Shown: piece by piece, positions 54,323 to 63,060 of the stretch
Position numbering within the stretch: the stretch's first letter is position 1
Layout of the letters: each line of letters opens with the position of its first letter
Origin: Effusibacillus dendaii
Lineage (GTDB): Bacteria > Bacillota > Bacilli > Tumebacillales > Effusibacillaceae
NCBI RefSeq assembly: GCF_015097055.1
Contig: NZ_AP023366.1
Coordinates: 62,001-126,000 of the forward strand
Reading direction: 5' to 3'
DNA: 64,000 nt
Notes under the pieces: generated by a model
Databases searched by the model: none
What the model was told of the DNA's origin: nothing
Seen by the model: the letters and a program-made list of their open reading frames with translations, nothing else
Translations under genes and position numbers: made by a program

Positions 54323-55207
54323 ATGCCGGAAGGAATGATTGTCAAGGCGCTGTCCGGTTTTTACTATGTGCAGGTTGCGGATCAGCTTATTCAATGCAAG
54401 GCGCGGGGCATCTTTAAAAAAAGGGGAATCACGCCTTTGGTTGGCGACCGGGTAAAAATCTCGGTGACCGGTTCGGTCGAAGGTGTGGTGGAGGAGATTT
54501 TTCCTCGCTCCGTTTCCTTGATTCGACCGCCGATTGCCAATGTGGAACAGGCGGTGCTCGTCTTTTCGGCAAAAGAACCGGCGTTAAATCGGCGACTGCT
54601 TGACCGAATGCTGGTGCTGATCGAAAAGGCGCATATTGAGGCCTCCATCGTCATTACCAAAATCGACCTGCTGCAGGAGGGAGAGTCGTTGGACGAACAG
54701 ATGCGCCTCTACAAGGGGATTGGCTATCCCGTTTACGCCGTATCTGTAAAATCGGCGATCGGTCTTGAGGAAGTCCGCCGCTTGTTCCACAATCGAATTT
54801 CCGTCTTGGCCGGACAGTCGGGGGTCGGCAAATCGTCTTTGCTTAACGGGCTGTATCCTTCACTCCAGCTTAAAATGGGGGAAGTCAGCCAGAAGTTGGG
54901 CCGCGGCCGCCATACGACGCGACATGTCGAACTGATTGCAGTCGATGCAAACTCCTATATTGCCGACACGCCAGGCTTTAGCCAGTTGGATTTTGGCGAT
55001 ATGGAACCGGAAGAATTGGACAACTATTTTAAAGAGATTGCCCGCTTGAGCGATAACTGTTACTATCGAGAGTGTTTGCATGAGACAGAACATGACTGTG
55101 CGGTGATCGAAACGCTCCGGCAAGGCAAGGTGAACGAAACCCGCTACGGGCATTACATTGAATTTTTAAAAGAGTTGCGCGAATTGAAAGAAACGAGGTA
55201 TTCCTAA
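54323..55207 (+). CDS. rsgA: Ribosome small-subunit GTPase RsgA
   Basis: 294 aa. N-terminal OB fold, then a circularly permuted GTPase with motif order G4 (ITKID), G1 (GQSGVGKSSLLNGL), G2 (RHTTRHVEL), G3 (DTPGFSQLDFG), and a zinc-binding CYYRECLHETEHDC segment. It matures the 30S subunit. ATG 54323 follows GGGAGGA, 13 bp after prkC. rpe begins at the next base after its stop. Confidence 0.95.
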   Translation: MPEGMIVKALSGFYYVQVADQLIQCKARGIFKKRGITPLVGDRVKISVTGSVEGVVEEIFPRSVSLIRPPIANVEQAVLVFSAKEPALNRRLLDRMLVLIEKAHIEASIVITKIDLLQEGESLDEQMRLYKGIGYPVYAVSVKSAIGLEEVRRLFHNRISVLAGQSGVGKSSLLNGLYPSLQLKMGEVSQKLGRGRHTTRHVELIAVDANSYIADTPGFSQLDFGDMEPEELDNYFKEIARLSDNCYYRECLHETEHDCAVIETLRQGKVNETRYGHYIEFLKELRELKETRYS

Positions 55208-55858
55208 ATGATCCGAATTGCGCCTTCTATCCTGTCGGCTGATTTTGCAAAACTGGCAGATGAAATCAAACGAATTGAAGACGGTGGAGCGGACTATGTG
55301 CATGTCGATGTGATGGACGGGCAGTTTGTTCCAAACATTACGATCGGTCCACTGATTGTCCAAGCCATCAGGCCACACACCAAACTGCCGCTCGATGTGC
55401 ACCTGATGATCGAACAACCGGAACGGTACGTGCCGGATTTTGTGAAAGTGGGAGCAGATTTGGTATCGGTTCATGTGGAAGCAAGTCCGCATCTGCACCG
55501 GACCCTGCAGTTGATTCGCTCGCTGGGCGCCAAAACGTCAGTCGCTCTGAATCCCCACACCCCCCTGTCGGTCATCGAGCACGTTCTTGGGGATCTGGAT
55601 ATGGTGCTGCTGATGACGGTCAATCCGGGGTTTGGCGGCCAGAAATTTATCGAATCGGTGGTTCCCAAAATTCGCTCCCTGCGGAAGATGCTGAATGATC
55701 AGGGGCTGTCGCATGTGGATATCGAAGTGGACGGAGGGATCAATCCGGACACATCCCGCGTTGTGAGAGAAGCGGGTGCGAACGTGCTGGTGGCTGGGTC
55801 GGCTGTCTACGGAGCGCCGGATGCGGCTGTTGCGATACGCCAGATTCGGGGAGAGTAA
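55208..55858 (+). CDS. rpe: Ribulose-phosphate 3-epimerase
   Basis: 216 aa TIM barrel. [59 protein letters not shown] and [10 protein letters not shown] are the family signatures, with metal ligands His, Asp, His, Asp. It interconverts ribulose-5-phosphate and xylulose-5-phosphate. ATG 55208 starts directly after rsgA, with GAGGTATTCC weakly resembling a ribosome site, so coupling is likely. Confidence 0.95.
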   Translation: MIRIAPSILSADFAKLADEIKRIEDGGADYVHVDVMDGQFVPNITIGPLIVQAIRPHTKLPLDVHLMIEQPERYVPDFVKVGADLVSVHVEASPHLHRTLQLIRSLGAKTSVALNPHTPLSVIEHVLGDLDMVLLMTVNPGFGGQKFIESVVPKIRSLRKMLNDQGLSHVDIEVDGGINPDTSRVVREAGANVLVAGSAVYGAPDAAVAIRQIRGE

Positions 55859-55867
55859 AACGAATAT

Positions 55868-55920
55868 TTCAATCAATGGGCTCATATCTTCTGAAAAGAA
55901 GGTGGGGCTCTTTTTGATTG
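55868..55920 (+). terminator. Probable terminator after rpe
   Basis: Outer arms AATCAA/TTGATT and inner ATCTTCT-GAAA-AGAAGGT, with CTTTTT before the right outer arm. Moderately convincing. Confidence 0.45.
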
Positions 55921-56049
55921 CTCTGCACAATTTGCCCGAATGGGAATATATATAGTAGCGTCAATACCGCCCAGCAAGCGGCATGAATCAACCCGCCTAG
56001 GCGATTTGAGCGGGTGGGGTACGGATGGATACTGGGAGGAGGGGTACAA

Positions 56050-56133
56050 TTGCGTTTTTATACCATTAAATTGCCTAGGTTTCTGGGTGGCCTTGTGAGA
56101 GCGATGTTAGGCGCGTTTCAGAAAAAAGAATAG
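56050..56133 (+). CDS. spoVM: Stage V sporulation protein SpoVM
   Basis: 27 aa from a TTG start: (M)RFYTIKLPRFLGGLVRAM then LGAFQKKE. It matches the known SpoVM of Bacillus (a 26-residue amphipathic peptide with FYTIKLPKFLGG and VRAMLG). SpoVM recognises the convex forespore membrane and anchors the SpoIVA coat base. GGGAGGAGGGG lies just upstream (56036-56046). It sits between rpe and rpmB/yloU, the same place as in Bacillus. Pro9 and the positively charged C-terminus are kept. The gene is easily missed because of its size. Confidence 0.95.
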   Translation: MRFYTIKLPRFLGGLVRAMLGAFQKKE

Positions 56134-56161
56134 GAGGAGAAAAGAAAAACGCGCGAACCGA

Positions 56162-56353
56162 TTAGATCGCGCGTTTTACTTTACCTGCTTTCAAACAGCG
56201 GGTGCAAACTTGAATTCGTTTCACCGAGCCGTTCACTTCCGCCCGAACGCGTTGAATGTTTGGCATCCAGCGACGTTTCGTCAAAATATGAGAATGGGAA
56301 ACTTGGTTGCCCGTTTTCGGATCTTTCCCGCAGATTTCACAACGTTTAGCCAT
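56162..56353 (-). CDS. rpmB: 50S ribosomal protein L28
   Basis: 63 aa. MAKRCEICGKDPKTGNQVSH and RVRAEVNGSVKRIQVCTRCL carry two Cys-x2-Cys pairs, the zinc-binding (C+) form of L28. The start at 56353 follows GGAGGTGCG on the minus strand. It is transcribed opposite to its neighbours, as in Bacillus, where rpmB lies between spoVM and yloU. Confidence 0.96.
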   Translation of the reverse strand: MAKRCEICGKDPKTGNQVSHSHILTKRRWMPNIQRVRAEVNGSVKRIQVCTRCLKAGKVKRAI

Positions 56354-56500
56354 CTTTCGCACCTCCCTGCATAAGGCTGACCTGCTTATCTTACCATAGA
56401 TCCGAGAGACGTTGCAAGACAGCTTTTCCTTTGTCGGATTATGTAGTAAACTTAGGTTGCAATTGGCTGTGATTGGTTTGAATTGGTAGGAGGTCATTTT

Positions 56501-56863
56501 ATGCCAAAAGTTATGCAAAATGAAATGGGGAAAATTACGGTGACAGAGGATGTCATCGCTACGATTGCCGGTTTTGCAGCTTTGGATTGTTACGGTTTGG
56601 TGGGAATGGCATCACAAAAAAGGGTGAAAGACAGCATTACCGAACTGTTGGGTCGTGAAAACCCCGGTCGCGGTGTGGAAGTCTACATCCATGACGACCG
56701 CGTAACGGTTGATCTGTTTATCATTGTCAGCTACGGCACGAAAATTTCAGTTGTGGCCAATAACGTGATGGACAAAGTTAAATATACACTGGAAAACGCG
56801 CTGGGTATCGAAGTTGATCAGATTAACGTGAACGTTCAGGGCGTCCGGGTGACTGACAAGTAA
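56501..56863 (+). CDS. yloU: Asp23/Gls24-family envelope stress protein (YloU-like)
   Basis: 120 aa. GKITVTEDVIATIAGFAALDCYGLVGM and VEVYIHDDRVTVDLFIIVSYGTKISVVANNV define the Asp23 family. The exact function is unknown; members associate with the membrane and cell-envelope homeostasis, and this one is regularly found next to fakA. ATG 56501 has TAGGAGGTC upstream. fakA follows 11 bp later. Confidence 0.93.
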   Translation: MPKVMQNEMGKITVTEDVIATIAGFAALDCYGLVGMASQKRVKDSITELLGRENPGRGVEVYIHDDRVTVDLFIIVSYGTKISVVANNVMDKVKYTLENALGIEVDQINVNVQGVRVTDK

Positions 56864-56874
56864 GGGGAGATAGA

Positions 56875-58563
56875 ATGACACACAAGTTTTTGGATGGTCC
56901 GCTGTTTGTGCAAATGGTTCTGTCGGGACATCAAAATCTGGAAACCAACAAACAGAAAGTCAACGCATTAAACGTGTTTCCCGTCCCGGATGGAGATACC
57001 GGCACAAATATGAGCATGTCGTTAACTTCCGGCGTTGCGGAAATGCGGCGTGCGGCCAGCCGATCTTTAGATAAAGTGACAGAATCACTGGCCGCCGGAC
57101 TGCTGATGGGAGCCCGCGGCAATTCGGGCGTCATTTTGTCACAATTGTTTCGCGGTTTCGCGAAAGCGGTTTCTCACCATCAGCAGGCGGATGCCAAGCT
57201 GTTTGCGGAATGTTTTCAGAATGGTGTAACAACCGCGTACAAAGCGGTCGTGAAACCGGTCGAAGGCACTATTTTGACAGTTGCCAAAGATGCTGCAAAA
57301 GCGGCTCTGCAGGCGGCAAAATCTGCCCAGGCATCAATTCGATCGGTGATGGAAGCAATACTCGCAGAAGCGGAAAGATCCTTGCAGAGGACGCCCGATT
57401 TATTGCCTGTGTTGAAACAGGCCAAGGTGGTGGATTCTGGTGGACAAGGTCTGGTCGCTATTTACCAGGGATTTTTGGCGGCTTTGACAGGGGAACGGGT
57501 TGCTGAGCCTGTCGATCTGCCCTACCAGGAATGGGTCGGTCCTATTCCGCATGGCATGCCGGCAGCCAAGTCGGATCAGAATCCTGCAGTAACGGAACAG
57601 GAATTTGGATATTGTACCGAATTTATCATCCGTTTGGACCGGCAATCGCAAGATGAGACCGAAATGGAAAATCGGGTGCGAAACGCCCTGATGAATCTGG
57701 GCGACTCGATGTTGGTAGTGGCGGCAGACCAGCTGGTCAAGGTTCATATCCATGCGCTGCATCCGGGGCTGGTGTTGGAAGAAGCCATTCAGTTCGGTTC
57801 TTTAACAAGAATCAAGATTGACAACATGACCGAACAGCATCACAATTTAAAAAATGATTACGAAGACACCGGGGAACCTGCTGCACCCGTTCGGTCCCAA
57901 ATCCGTCCTCCTTATGCGATTGTGGCGGTAGCGGCCGGCGAAGGACTTGTCGACATTTTTGAAAGTATAGGTGTGAACAAGGTGATTGAGGGCGGTCAGA
58001 CGATGAACCCCAGTACGGAAGATATCGTGAATGCGGTCAAAAGCGTCGATGCTGACCATGTATTTGTGCTTCCCAATAATTCCAACATTGTACTGGCGGC
58101 ACAGCAGGCGAAGGAAATTATCGGCGACCGGATTGAAGTCATCCCGACCAAATCGATTCCGCAAGGAATTGCTGCTGTGCTGGCCTTGAAACCGGAACAG
58201 ACAGTTGCCGAAAACGCGCGGCGCATGCAGGATGTGGCGCAGAAAATCAAAACCGGACAGGTTACGCGGGCAGTTCGCAATTCCCACTATCAGGATTTCG
58301 ACATTAAGGAAGGCGATTATTTGGGCCTGTCGGACAGCCAGGTTATAGCAGTTGGCGCCGATTTGGACTCGACCGCCAAATCGCTGCTGGAGAAACTGGT
58401 GGATGCCGACTCGGAAATTGTTGCTGTATTTTACGGCGCTGATGTATCGGAGGAGCAGGCGGAACGATTTGTCGATTCGCTGATGGAACAGTTCTCGCAT
58501 TGTGAGTTCGAACTGCATTACGGCGGTCAGCCGTTGTACGAGTATTTATTTTCTGTGGAATAG
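56875..58563 (+). CDS. fakA: Fatty acid kinase catalytic subunit FakA (DhaL/DegV-like, YloV)
   Basis: 562 aa. An N-terminal DhaL kinase domain (about 1-200) with NVFPVPDGDTGTNMSMSL and GARGNSGVILSQLFRGFA carries the nucleotide and Mg ligands. A C-terminal DegV-like region follows from about 330. FakA phosphorylates fatty acids held by FakB proteins for phospholipid synthesis. No fakB gene is visible nearby. The start is ATG 56875 after AAGGGGAG. recG follows after 12 bp; the sdaAB/sdaAA genes found here in Bacillus are absent. Confidence 0.92.
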   Translation: MTHKFLDGPLFVQMVLSGHQNLETNKQKVNALNVFPVPDGDTGTNMSMSLTSGVAEMRRAASRSLDKVTESLAAGLLMGARGNSGVILSQLFRGFAKAVSHHQQADAKLFAECFQNGVTTAYKAVVKPVEGTILTVAKDAAKAALQAAKSAQASIRSVMEAILAEAERSLQRTPDLLPVLKQAKVVDSGGQGLVAIYQGFLAALTGERVAEPVDLPYQEWVGPIPHGMPAAKSDQNPAVTEQEFGYCTEFIIRLDRQSQDETEMENRVRNALMNLGDSMLVVAADQLVKVHIHALHPGLVLEEAIQFGSLTRIKIDNMTEQHHNLKNDYEDTGEPAAPVRSQIRPPYAIVAVAAGEGLVDIFESIGVNKVIEGGQTMNPSTEDIVNAVKSVDADHVFVLPNNSNIVLAAQQAKEIIGDRIEVIPTKSIPQGIAAVLALKPEQTVAENARRMQDVAQKIKTGQVTRAVRNSHYQDFDIKEGDYLGLSDSQVIAVGADLDSTAKSLLEKLVDADSEIVAVFYGADVSEEQAERFVDSLMEQFSHCEFELHYGGQPLYEYLFSVE

Positions 58564-58575
58564 GTGTTTTGAACA

Positions 58576-60630
58576 GTGAATGAGCTGCAAAAACCGGTTA
58601 ACCATATAGCGGGCATCGGTCCTTCCCGGGCGAGGGACCTTGCTTTGCTTGGCATTTACACGGTTTCTGATCTGATTAGCTATTATCCGTTCCGGTACGA
58701 TGACCGGACGGTACAGTCGGGGCACATGCTTCAGCATGATTCCCGCCAGACGGTGGAGGCGGTTGTGGAGGCGCCGCCGACTGTGCGCCACAAAGGACGG
58801 CTTGTCATCGTGTCAGCAAGAGTTCGGACAACGGATGGCCTGCCTCTGACAGCCATTTGGTTCAATCAACTGTTCGTGCGTGAAAAATTGCTGCCAGGTA
58901 CTCAGGTTACATTGACCGGCAAGTTTGACGCCAGACAAAGAAGTCTGGTGGTCTCTCAATATGAATTAGCGCATGCGGATCAGTCGGTGCACAGCAATCG
59001 GTTGGTGCCGATCTACGAAGTACGGGGCGAACTGACTCCCAAAATCCTGCGGTCTCTCCTCGCAAGGGCTCTCAAACAATACGGACCGTTATTGGACGAT
59101 CCCCTTCCTTACAGCCTGATGACCAAATATAAACTGCTCTCCAGACAGGAAGCGACCCTCCAGATTCATTTTCCAAAAGATGCGGAATCGTTGCGGCAAG
59201 CTCGCAGACGGCTGATTTTTGAGGAATTCTTCCTGTTCCAGTTAAAACTTCAGTCGTTCCGCCACCTGCATAAAACGAACCAGCCGGGTGTCGCGCATCC
59301 GGTTGATGACCGCTTGTGGTCCGATTATGAGAAACGGCTGCCGTTTGCCTTGACAGAGGGGCAAACACAGGTGATGCAGGAAATTTTGCAGGATATGAGA
59401 CAGCCGCATCCGATGAACCGGTTGCTGCAAGGGGACGTGGGTTCCGGTAAGACGGTGGTCGCTTTTTGTGCGATGTATGCGGCGGTCCGGGCCGGTTTTC
59501 AGGCGGCGATGATGGTGCCGACGGAAATTTTGGCGGAACAGCATTACGAATCGGCTGTTCGCTTGTTTGCCGGTTCGGAAGTAAAGGTGGGGCTTTTGAC
59601 AGGAAGCACCCGCGATAAAGAACGGAAAGAACTTTTGGACAAGCTGGCGGCAGGTGACATTGATTTGGTGATCGGAACCCATGCGATTTTGGAAGAGGGT
59701 GTTCAGTTTGCCAACTTGAGTCTGGTGGTGACCGATGAACAGCACCGGTTTGGCGTCGAGCAGCGGTCGATTTTCAGGCAAAAGGGGCATCATCCGGACG
59801 TGCTGTTTATGTCAGCCACACCGATTCCCCGCACGCTTGCGATGACATTGTTCGGCGATTTGGACGTATCGGTGCTGGAGCAGATGCCGGAAGGGAGGCA
59901 GCCGATTCAAACGTACTGGGTGGCGGCGCGGCAGGAGGAGCAGGTGATTCGCTTCCTGCGGCAAGAGTTGGCGAAGGGGCGCCAGGCGTATATCGTCGCT
60001 CCATTGGTTGAGGAATCGGAGAAGATACAAGGCGTGGAAAATGCGGTTGAACTGTACAAGCGTCTGCTCGACCCATTGGCCGGTTTTCAGGTTGGACTGA
60101 TGCATGGGCGGTTGTCCGGCAGGGAGAAAGATGAGGTAATGCGGCGGTTCAAAGCAAACGAACTGCAGGTGCTTGTTTCCACGACAGTGATTGAAGTGGG
60201 GGTAAATGTGCCGAACGCCACCGTGATGGTGATTTATAACGCGGACCGGTTTGGGCTGGCGCAGCTCCATCAACTGCGGGGACGCGTCGGTCGGGGGGAA
60301 CATGCTTCCCGCTGTATTCTGGTTGCGGATCCGTTGACCGATGCGGGCAAACAGCGCATGCAGGCGATGGTGGAGACGCAGAACGGATTCATATTGGCGG
60401 AGAAGGATTTGGAACTGCGGGGACCGGGCGAATTTTTCGGGATTCGGCAGAGCGGCATGCCGGAATTCAAGCTGGGCGATCTGGTGAATGACGCGAACAT
60501 CATGAAGGTGGCGCGCGAAGAGGCGCAGCGGTTGACCGAACAGTCCGATTTCTGGATACTGCCTGAATATCAAGGGCTGGTCGATTATCTAAAGCAGGAG
60601 CGTGTGCTGCAGGCGCCGATTCCGGATTGA
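58576..60630 (+). CDS. recG: ATP-dependent DNA helicase RecG
   Basis: 684 aa. N-terminal wedge/OB domain (about 60-150), Walker A GDVGSGKTVVAF, DEQH box VTDEQHRFGVEQR, motif SATPIPRTLAMTLFGDLDVS, motif VI region QLRGRVGRGEHAS and the C-terminal RecG TRG-like segment GPGEFFGIRQSGMPEFKLGDL. It remodels stalled forks and Holliday junctions. GTG 58576 is used; GGTGTTTTGAACA gives only a weak ribosome site. It ends the conserved run. Confidence 0.95.
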   Translation: MNELQKPVNHIAGIGPSRARDLALLGIYTVSDLISYYPFRYDDRTVQSGHMLQHDSRQTVEAVVEAPPTVRHKGRLVIVSARVRTTDGLPLTAIWFNQLFVREKLLPGTQVTLTGKFDARQRSLVVSQYELAHADQSVHSNRLVPIYEVRGELTPKILRSLLARALKQYGPLLDDPLPYSLMTKYKLLSRQEATLQIHFPKDAESLRQARRRLIFEEFFLFQLKLQSFRHLHKTNQPGVAHPVDDRLWSDYEKRLPFALTEGQTQVMQEILQDMRQPHPMNRLLQGDVGSGKTVVAFCAMYAAVRAGFQAAMMVPTEILAEQHYESAVRLFAGSEVKVGLLTGSTRDKERKELLDKLAAGDIDLVIGTHAILEEGVQFANLSLVVTDEQHRFGVEQRSIFRQKGHHPDVLFMSATPIPRTLAMTLFGDLDVSVLEQMPEGRQPIQTYWVAARQEEQVIRFLRQELAKGRQAYIVAPLVEESEKIQGVENAVELYKRLLDPLAGFQVGLMHGRLSGREKDEVMRRFKANELQVLVSTTVIEVGVNVPNATVMVIYNADRFGLAQLHQLRGRVGRGEHASRCILVADPLTDAGKQRMQAMVETQNGFILAEKDLELRGPGEFFGIRQSGMPEFKLGDLVNDANIMKVAREEAQRLTEQSDFWILPEYQGLVDYLKQERVLQAPIPD

Positions 60631-60849
60631 AGAGGCAGATAAAAACCTTCTACATCGTCATGTCTCTAATGGCTGGGGTCACTCTCGTTGTAGAGTTGAT
60701 AAAGCTTGCTAATGGTCGTTAAATAGAGTCGCTTAAAGACTCTCTGAGTTTCCTTTAGGTCGTTCGGTCAATTTGAGAAACGGGTGTTTGCAAATAAACG
60801 GCTAACGTAAGTTTCGGGACCCTGCAGTCTGACAGCAGGGTCCCGGTAT
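60631..60849. other. Gap after recG with two hairpins
   Basis: AGAGTC-GCTTAAA-GACTCT (about 60726-60744) and a perfect 10-bp stem GGGACCCTGC (60816-60825) with GCAGGGTCCC (60835-60844). The second can end recG or the convergent small gene, though T runs are weak on both sides. No gene is seen. Confidence 0.55.
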
Positions 60850-60981
60850 TTACTTCGAATCTTTTTTCCGGTCGTCCCGGCGATTCGTGGGCATGGTGAT
60901 CGCCACAAAAAAGTTGAACAGAATAACCACCATAAACAGCAAAGATGCGATGATTGACATATTGGCAAACGTCCATTTCAT
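60850..60981 (-). CDS. Very small single-span membrane protein
   Basis: 43 aa: MKWTFANMSIIASLLFMVVI, then LFNFFVAITMP and a basic tail TNRRDDRKKDSK. One hydrophobic span with a positively charged C-terminus, which should face the cytoplasm. GGGGTGATGCAGAG precedes the ATG on the minus strand. Family not recognised. The composition and the ribosome site support a real gene. It is convergent with recG and divergent from the gene at 61087. Confidence 0.6.
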   Translation of the reverse strand: MKWTFANMSIIASLLFMVVILFNFFVAITMPTNRRDDRKKDSK

Positions 60982-61086
60982 CTCTGCATCACCCCGTTTT
61001 TAGCATGGCAGGACTGCCTGGGTGATATGCTGGAATCATTATCCCCACTGTCGCATAGGCTTGTACGGAGACAGGGGGGAGCGGGA

Positions 61087-61746
61087 GTGCAACGTCGATC
61101 AGTTTATTTCTTAGTTCTGGTGGCGATTCTGGCTGCTGTGCTAATGGGGAACTATGTACCGCTTTTTTCAAAAAATACGGTACCTGCTGTCGGATCGCTG
61201 ATACCGAACACAAACAGTCCGCAGCCGCAATCGAATCCGGACACAGGGAATCCAAACAATCCGCAGTTGCAAGAGAGTCCTGACGTATCGACGGCAAGCG
61301 GCACATCGCCGTTGGCGAATGGGGCCAAACGTCAGCCGTACGTTCTGAGTGACAAGGAAAAGCAGGTGATGCAGCAAGTGGGGCAAGTCCCTTATATAAC
61401 CGATGTATTGTTTGATGAGGCATCCGACGGCAAAATGATTGTCGCAGCGACGGCTGAAGTGGGACCCAGCGGCGATCCGGACAAAAAGAAGGTGGCCAAA
61501 GAGGTGGCCTACCAGTTCACATTGGCTGTCTACCGTTCAGGTGTACCGATCGCACAAGCAACGATTCACATTACGGCGGACAACGCGCTGTTAATGGGTA
61601 CATCGCTTGGCAGTGAGGATCAGCAGAAACTGGCGCAGCAGGTGTCGACCGGGTCGGGCAGCACCGAATTTTTTAAGTTTCTGAAGGATCACGAGCGGGA
61701 TACGGAGATACCGGAAAAAAACACGTGGATGTACGAACAGCCGTGA
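61087..61746 (+). CDS. Membrane-anchored hypothetical protein
   Basis: 219 aa. An N-terminal span (about 6-22, YFLVLVAILAAVLMGNY) is followed by a Pro/Asn/Ser-rich linker (about 40-80) and a soluble domain (about 90-210) with KQVMQQVGQVPYITDVLF and QFTLAVYRSGVPIAQATIHI. It is probably extracytoplasmic. No family is recognised. GTG 61087 is chosen for the GGGGGAG site just upstream; the frame is open to 61027. A strong terminator follows. Confidence 0.65.
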   Translation: MQRRSVYFLVLVAILAAVLMGNYVPLFSKNTVPAVGSLIPNTNSPQPQSNPDTGNPNNPQLQESPDVSTASGTSPLANGAKRQPYVLSDKEKQVMQQVGQVPYITDVLFDEASDGKMIVAATAEVGPSGDPDKKKVAKEVAYQFTLAVYRSGVPIAQATIHITADNALLMGTSLGSEDQQKLAQQVSTGSGSTEFFKFLKDHERDTEIPEKNTWMYEQP

Positions 61747-61764
61747 TCGATTTTTGAATGGAAA

Positions 61765-61802
61765 ACAAAAACCCGCGTCCGGGTATACGCGGGTTTTTGT
61801 CT
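61765..61802 (+). terminator. Strong terminator
   Basis: ACAAAAACCCGCGT (61765-61778) pairs perfectly over 14 bp with ACGCGGGTTTTTGT (61787-61800). It works in both directions. Confidence 0.88.
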
Positions 61803-61845
61803 CTGTTTCCAGATACTGGGAGAGGAGAAACCGGAGGAAGAGCTT

Positions 61846-61938
61846 ATGGGGAAACCTAAGTCTTCTCCGCGGTTGCCTGCAACAGCTCTCGCCGTTGCTA
61901 GTTCTAATATGACCCGTTGGTTGGGGAAAATATACTAA
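61846..61938 (+). CDS. Possible 30-residue peptide gene
   Basis: ATG 61846 has a good GGAGGAAG site 5 bp upstream and opens a 30-codon frame (MGKPKSSPRLPATALAVASS, ending TRWLGKIY). No homologue is recognised. It may be only a chance frame in the rsmD leader. Confidence 0.25.
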   Translation: MGKPKSSPRLPATALAVASSNMTRWLGKIY

Positions 61939-61999
61939 CCGCAGGAATTTTTTTTTTTTGCAATTTGTGGTAAAGTAGGTACGAGGAGTTGAAGTCTTG

Positions 62000-62563
62000 A
62001 TGCGAGTTATCGCAGGCGATCTGAAGGGCAGACGTCTGGCCGCTGTACCCGGCCGCAGCACACGCCCTACCACCGACAAGGTAAAAGAATCAGTGTTCAA
62101 CATTATCGGACCTTATTTTGACGGGGGAAGCGTACTCGATCTGTTTGCCGGTACGGGAGGCTTAGGGATTGAAGCGTTGTCGCGCGGGATGGAACAGGCT
62201 GTTTTTATTGACCAGGACCCCAAAGCATTGCAGGTGGTCAGGCGGAACATAGAGGCATGCCAGTTGTCGGATCGGGTGGAAATCCACCGTTCGGACGCTA
62301 GGCGTTCGCTGTCCTGGCTGTCGCAGAAAGGCTGTTCGTTTGACCTCGTTTTCCTCGACCCTCCTTATCATCTGACGATCATTCCGGAGTTGGTAAGAGG
62401 ATTGGCGGAACGCCGATTATTGAAGGAGGGAGCGCTGTTGGTAGCGGAACACAGCGCGAGCAGCGAACTCCCCGAAGAAATTGATGCGATGCATCGGTGG
62501 AAGTTTGTTACATATGGTGATACGTCTATCAGTTTTTATCAGAAAGGAACGGGTTTTCCATGA
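62000..62563 (+). CDS. rsmD: 16S rRNA (guanine-966-N2)-methyltransferase RsmD
   Basis: 187 aa. MRVIAGDLKGRRL, PTTDKVKESVFNII, SAM motif VLDLFAGTGGLGIEALSRG and catalytic FLDPPYH are all present. It methylates G966 of 16S rRNA. ATG 62000 has CGAGGAG upstream; a TTG at 61997 directly precedes it. coaD overlaps the stop by 4 bp, the common rsmD-coaD pairing. Confidence 0.95.
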   Translation: MRVIAGDLKGRRLAAVPGRSTRPTTDKVKESVFNIIGPYFDGGSVLDLFAGTGGLGIEALSRGMEQAVFIDQDPKALQVVRRNIEACQLSDRVEIHRSDARRSLSWLSQKGCSFDLVFLDPPYHLTIIPELVRGLAERRLLKEGALLVAEHSASSELPEEIDAMHRWKFVTYGDTSISFYQKGTGFP

Positions 62564-63039
62564 CGATTGCTGTTTATCCAGGAAGTTTCGATCCAGTTAC
62601 GTTGGGCCACATTGACATTGCGGAGCGAGCGGCGAAAATTTTTGACAAAGTGATTATTGCCGTAATGGTGAATCCGCACAAAAATGCGCTGTTCACCGTT
62701 GAGCAGCGGAAGGATTTAATTTCAGAAGCGGTTAAGCATATTCCCAATATTGAAGTCGACAGTTTCCCTGGTTTGTTGGTCCACTACGTACAGAACAAAG
62801 GTGCCAAAGTGATTGTCAAGGGGCTGCGCGCGGTGTCCGATTTTGAATCGGAACTGTCAATGGCCTCGATTAACTGGGCGATGTATTCGGGCGCCGAAAC
62901 GTTTTTTATTCCGACAAATTCAAAATATTCCTATATCAGTTCCAGTCTGGTGAAAGAAATTGCCCGCCACAACGGGCCGATCGAAGATTTTGTAACTCCT
63001 TATGTCTGTCAGGCGCTGCGCCAAGTAAATCAACACTAA
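62560..63039 (+). CDS. coaD: Phosphopantetheine adenylyltransferase
   Basis: 159 aa. The nucleotidyltransferase start AVYPGSFDPVTLGHIDIAERA (TxGH motif), VKGLRAVSDFESELSMASIN and the C-terminal YSYISSSLVKEIARHNG are diagnostic. It adenylates 4'-phosphopantetheine to dephospho-CoA, one step after the product of CoaBC encoded at 43970. Its ATG overlaps the rsmD stop. Confidence 0.96.
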   Translation: MTIAVYPGSFDPVTLGHIDIAERAAKIFDKVIIAVMVNPHKNALFTVEQRKDLISEAVKHIPNIEVDSFPGLLVHYVQNKGAKVIVKGLRAVSDFESELSMASINWAMYSGAETFFIPTNSKYSYISSSLVKEIARHNGPIEDFVTPYVCQALRQVNQH

Positions 63040-63060
63040 CAGACAGGAGGCGACCGCTTC

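Noticed and set aside
57847-58518. 223-codon minus-strand open frame inside fakA
   Set aside because: It is antisense to a complete, well-matched fakA. It has no ribosome site and no recognisable protein pattern.
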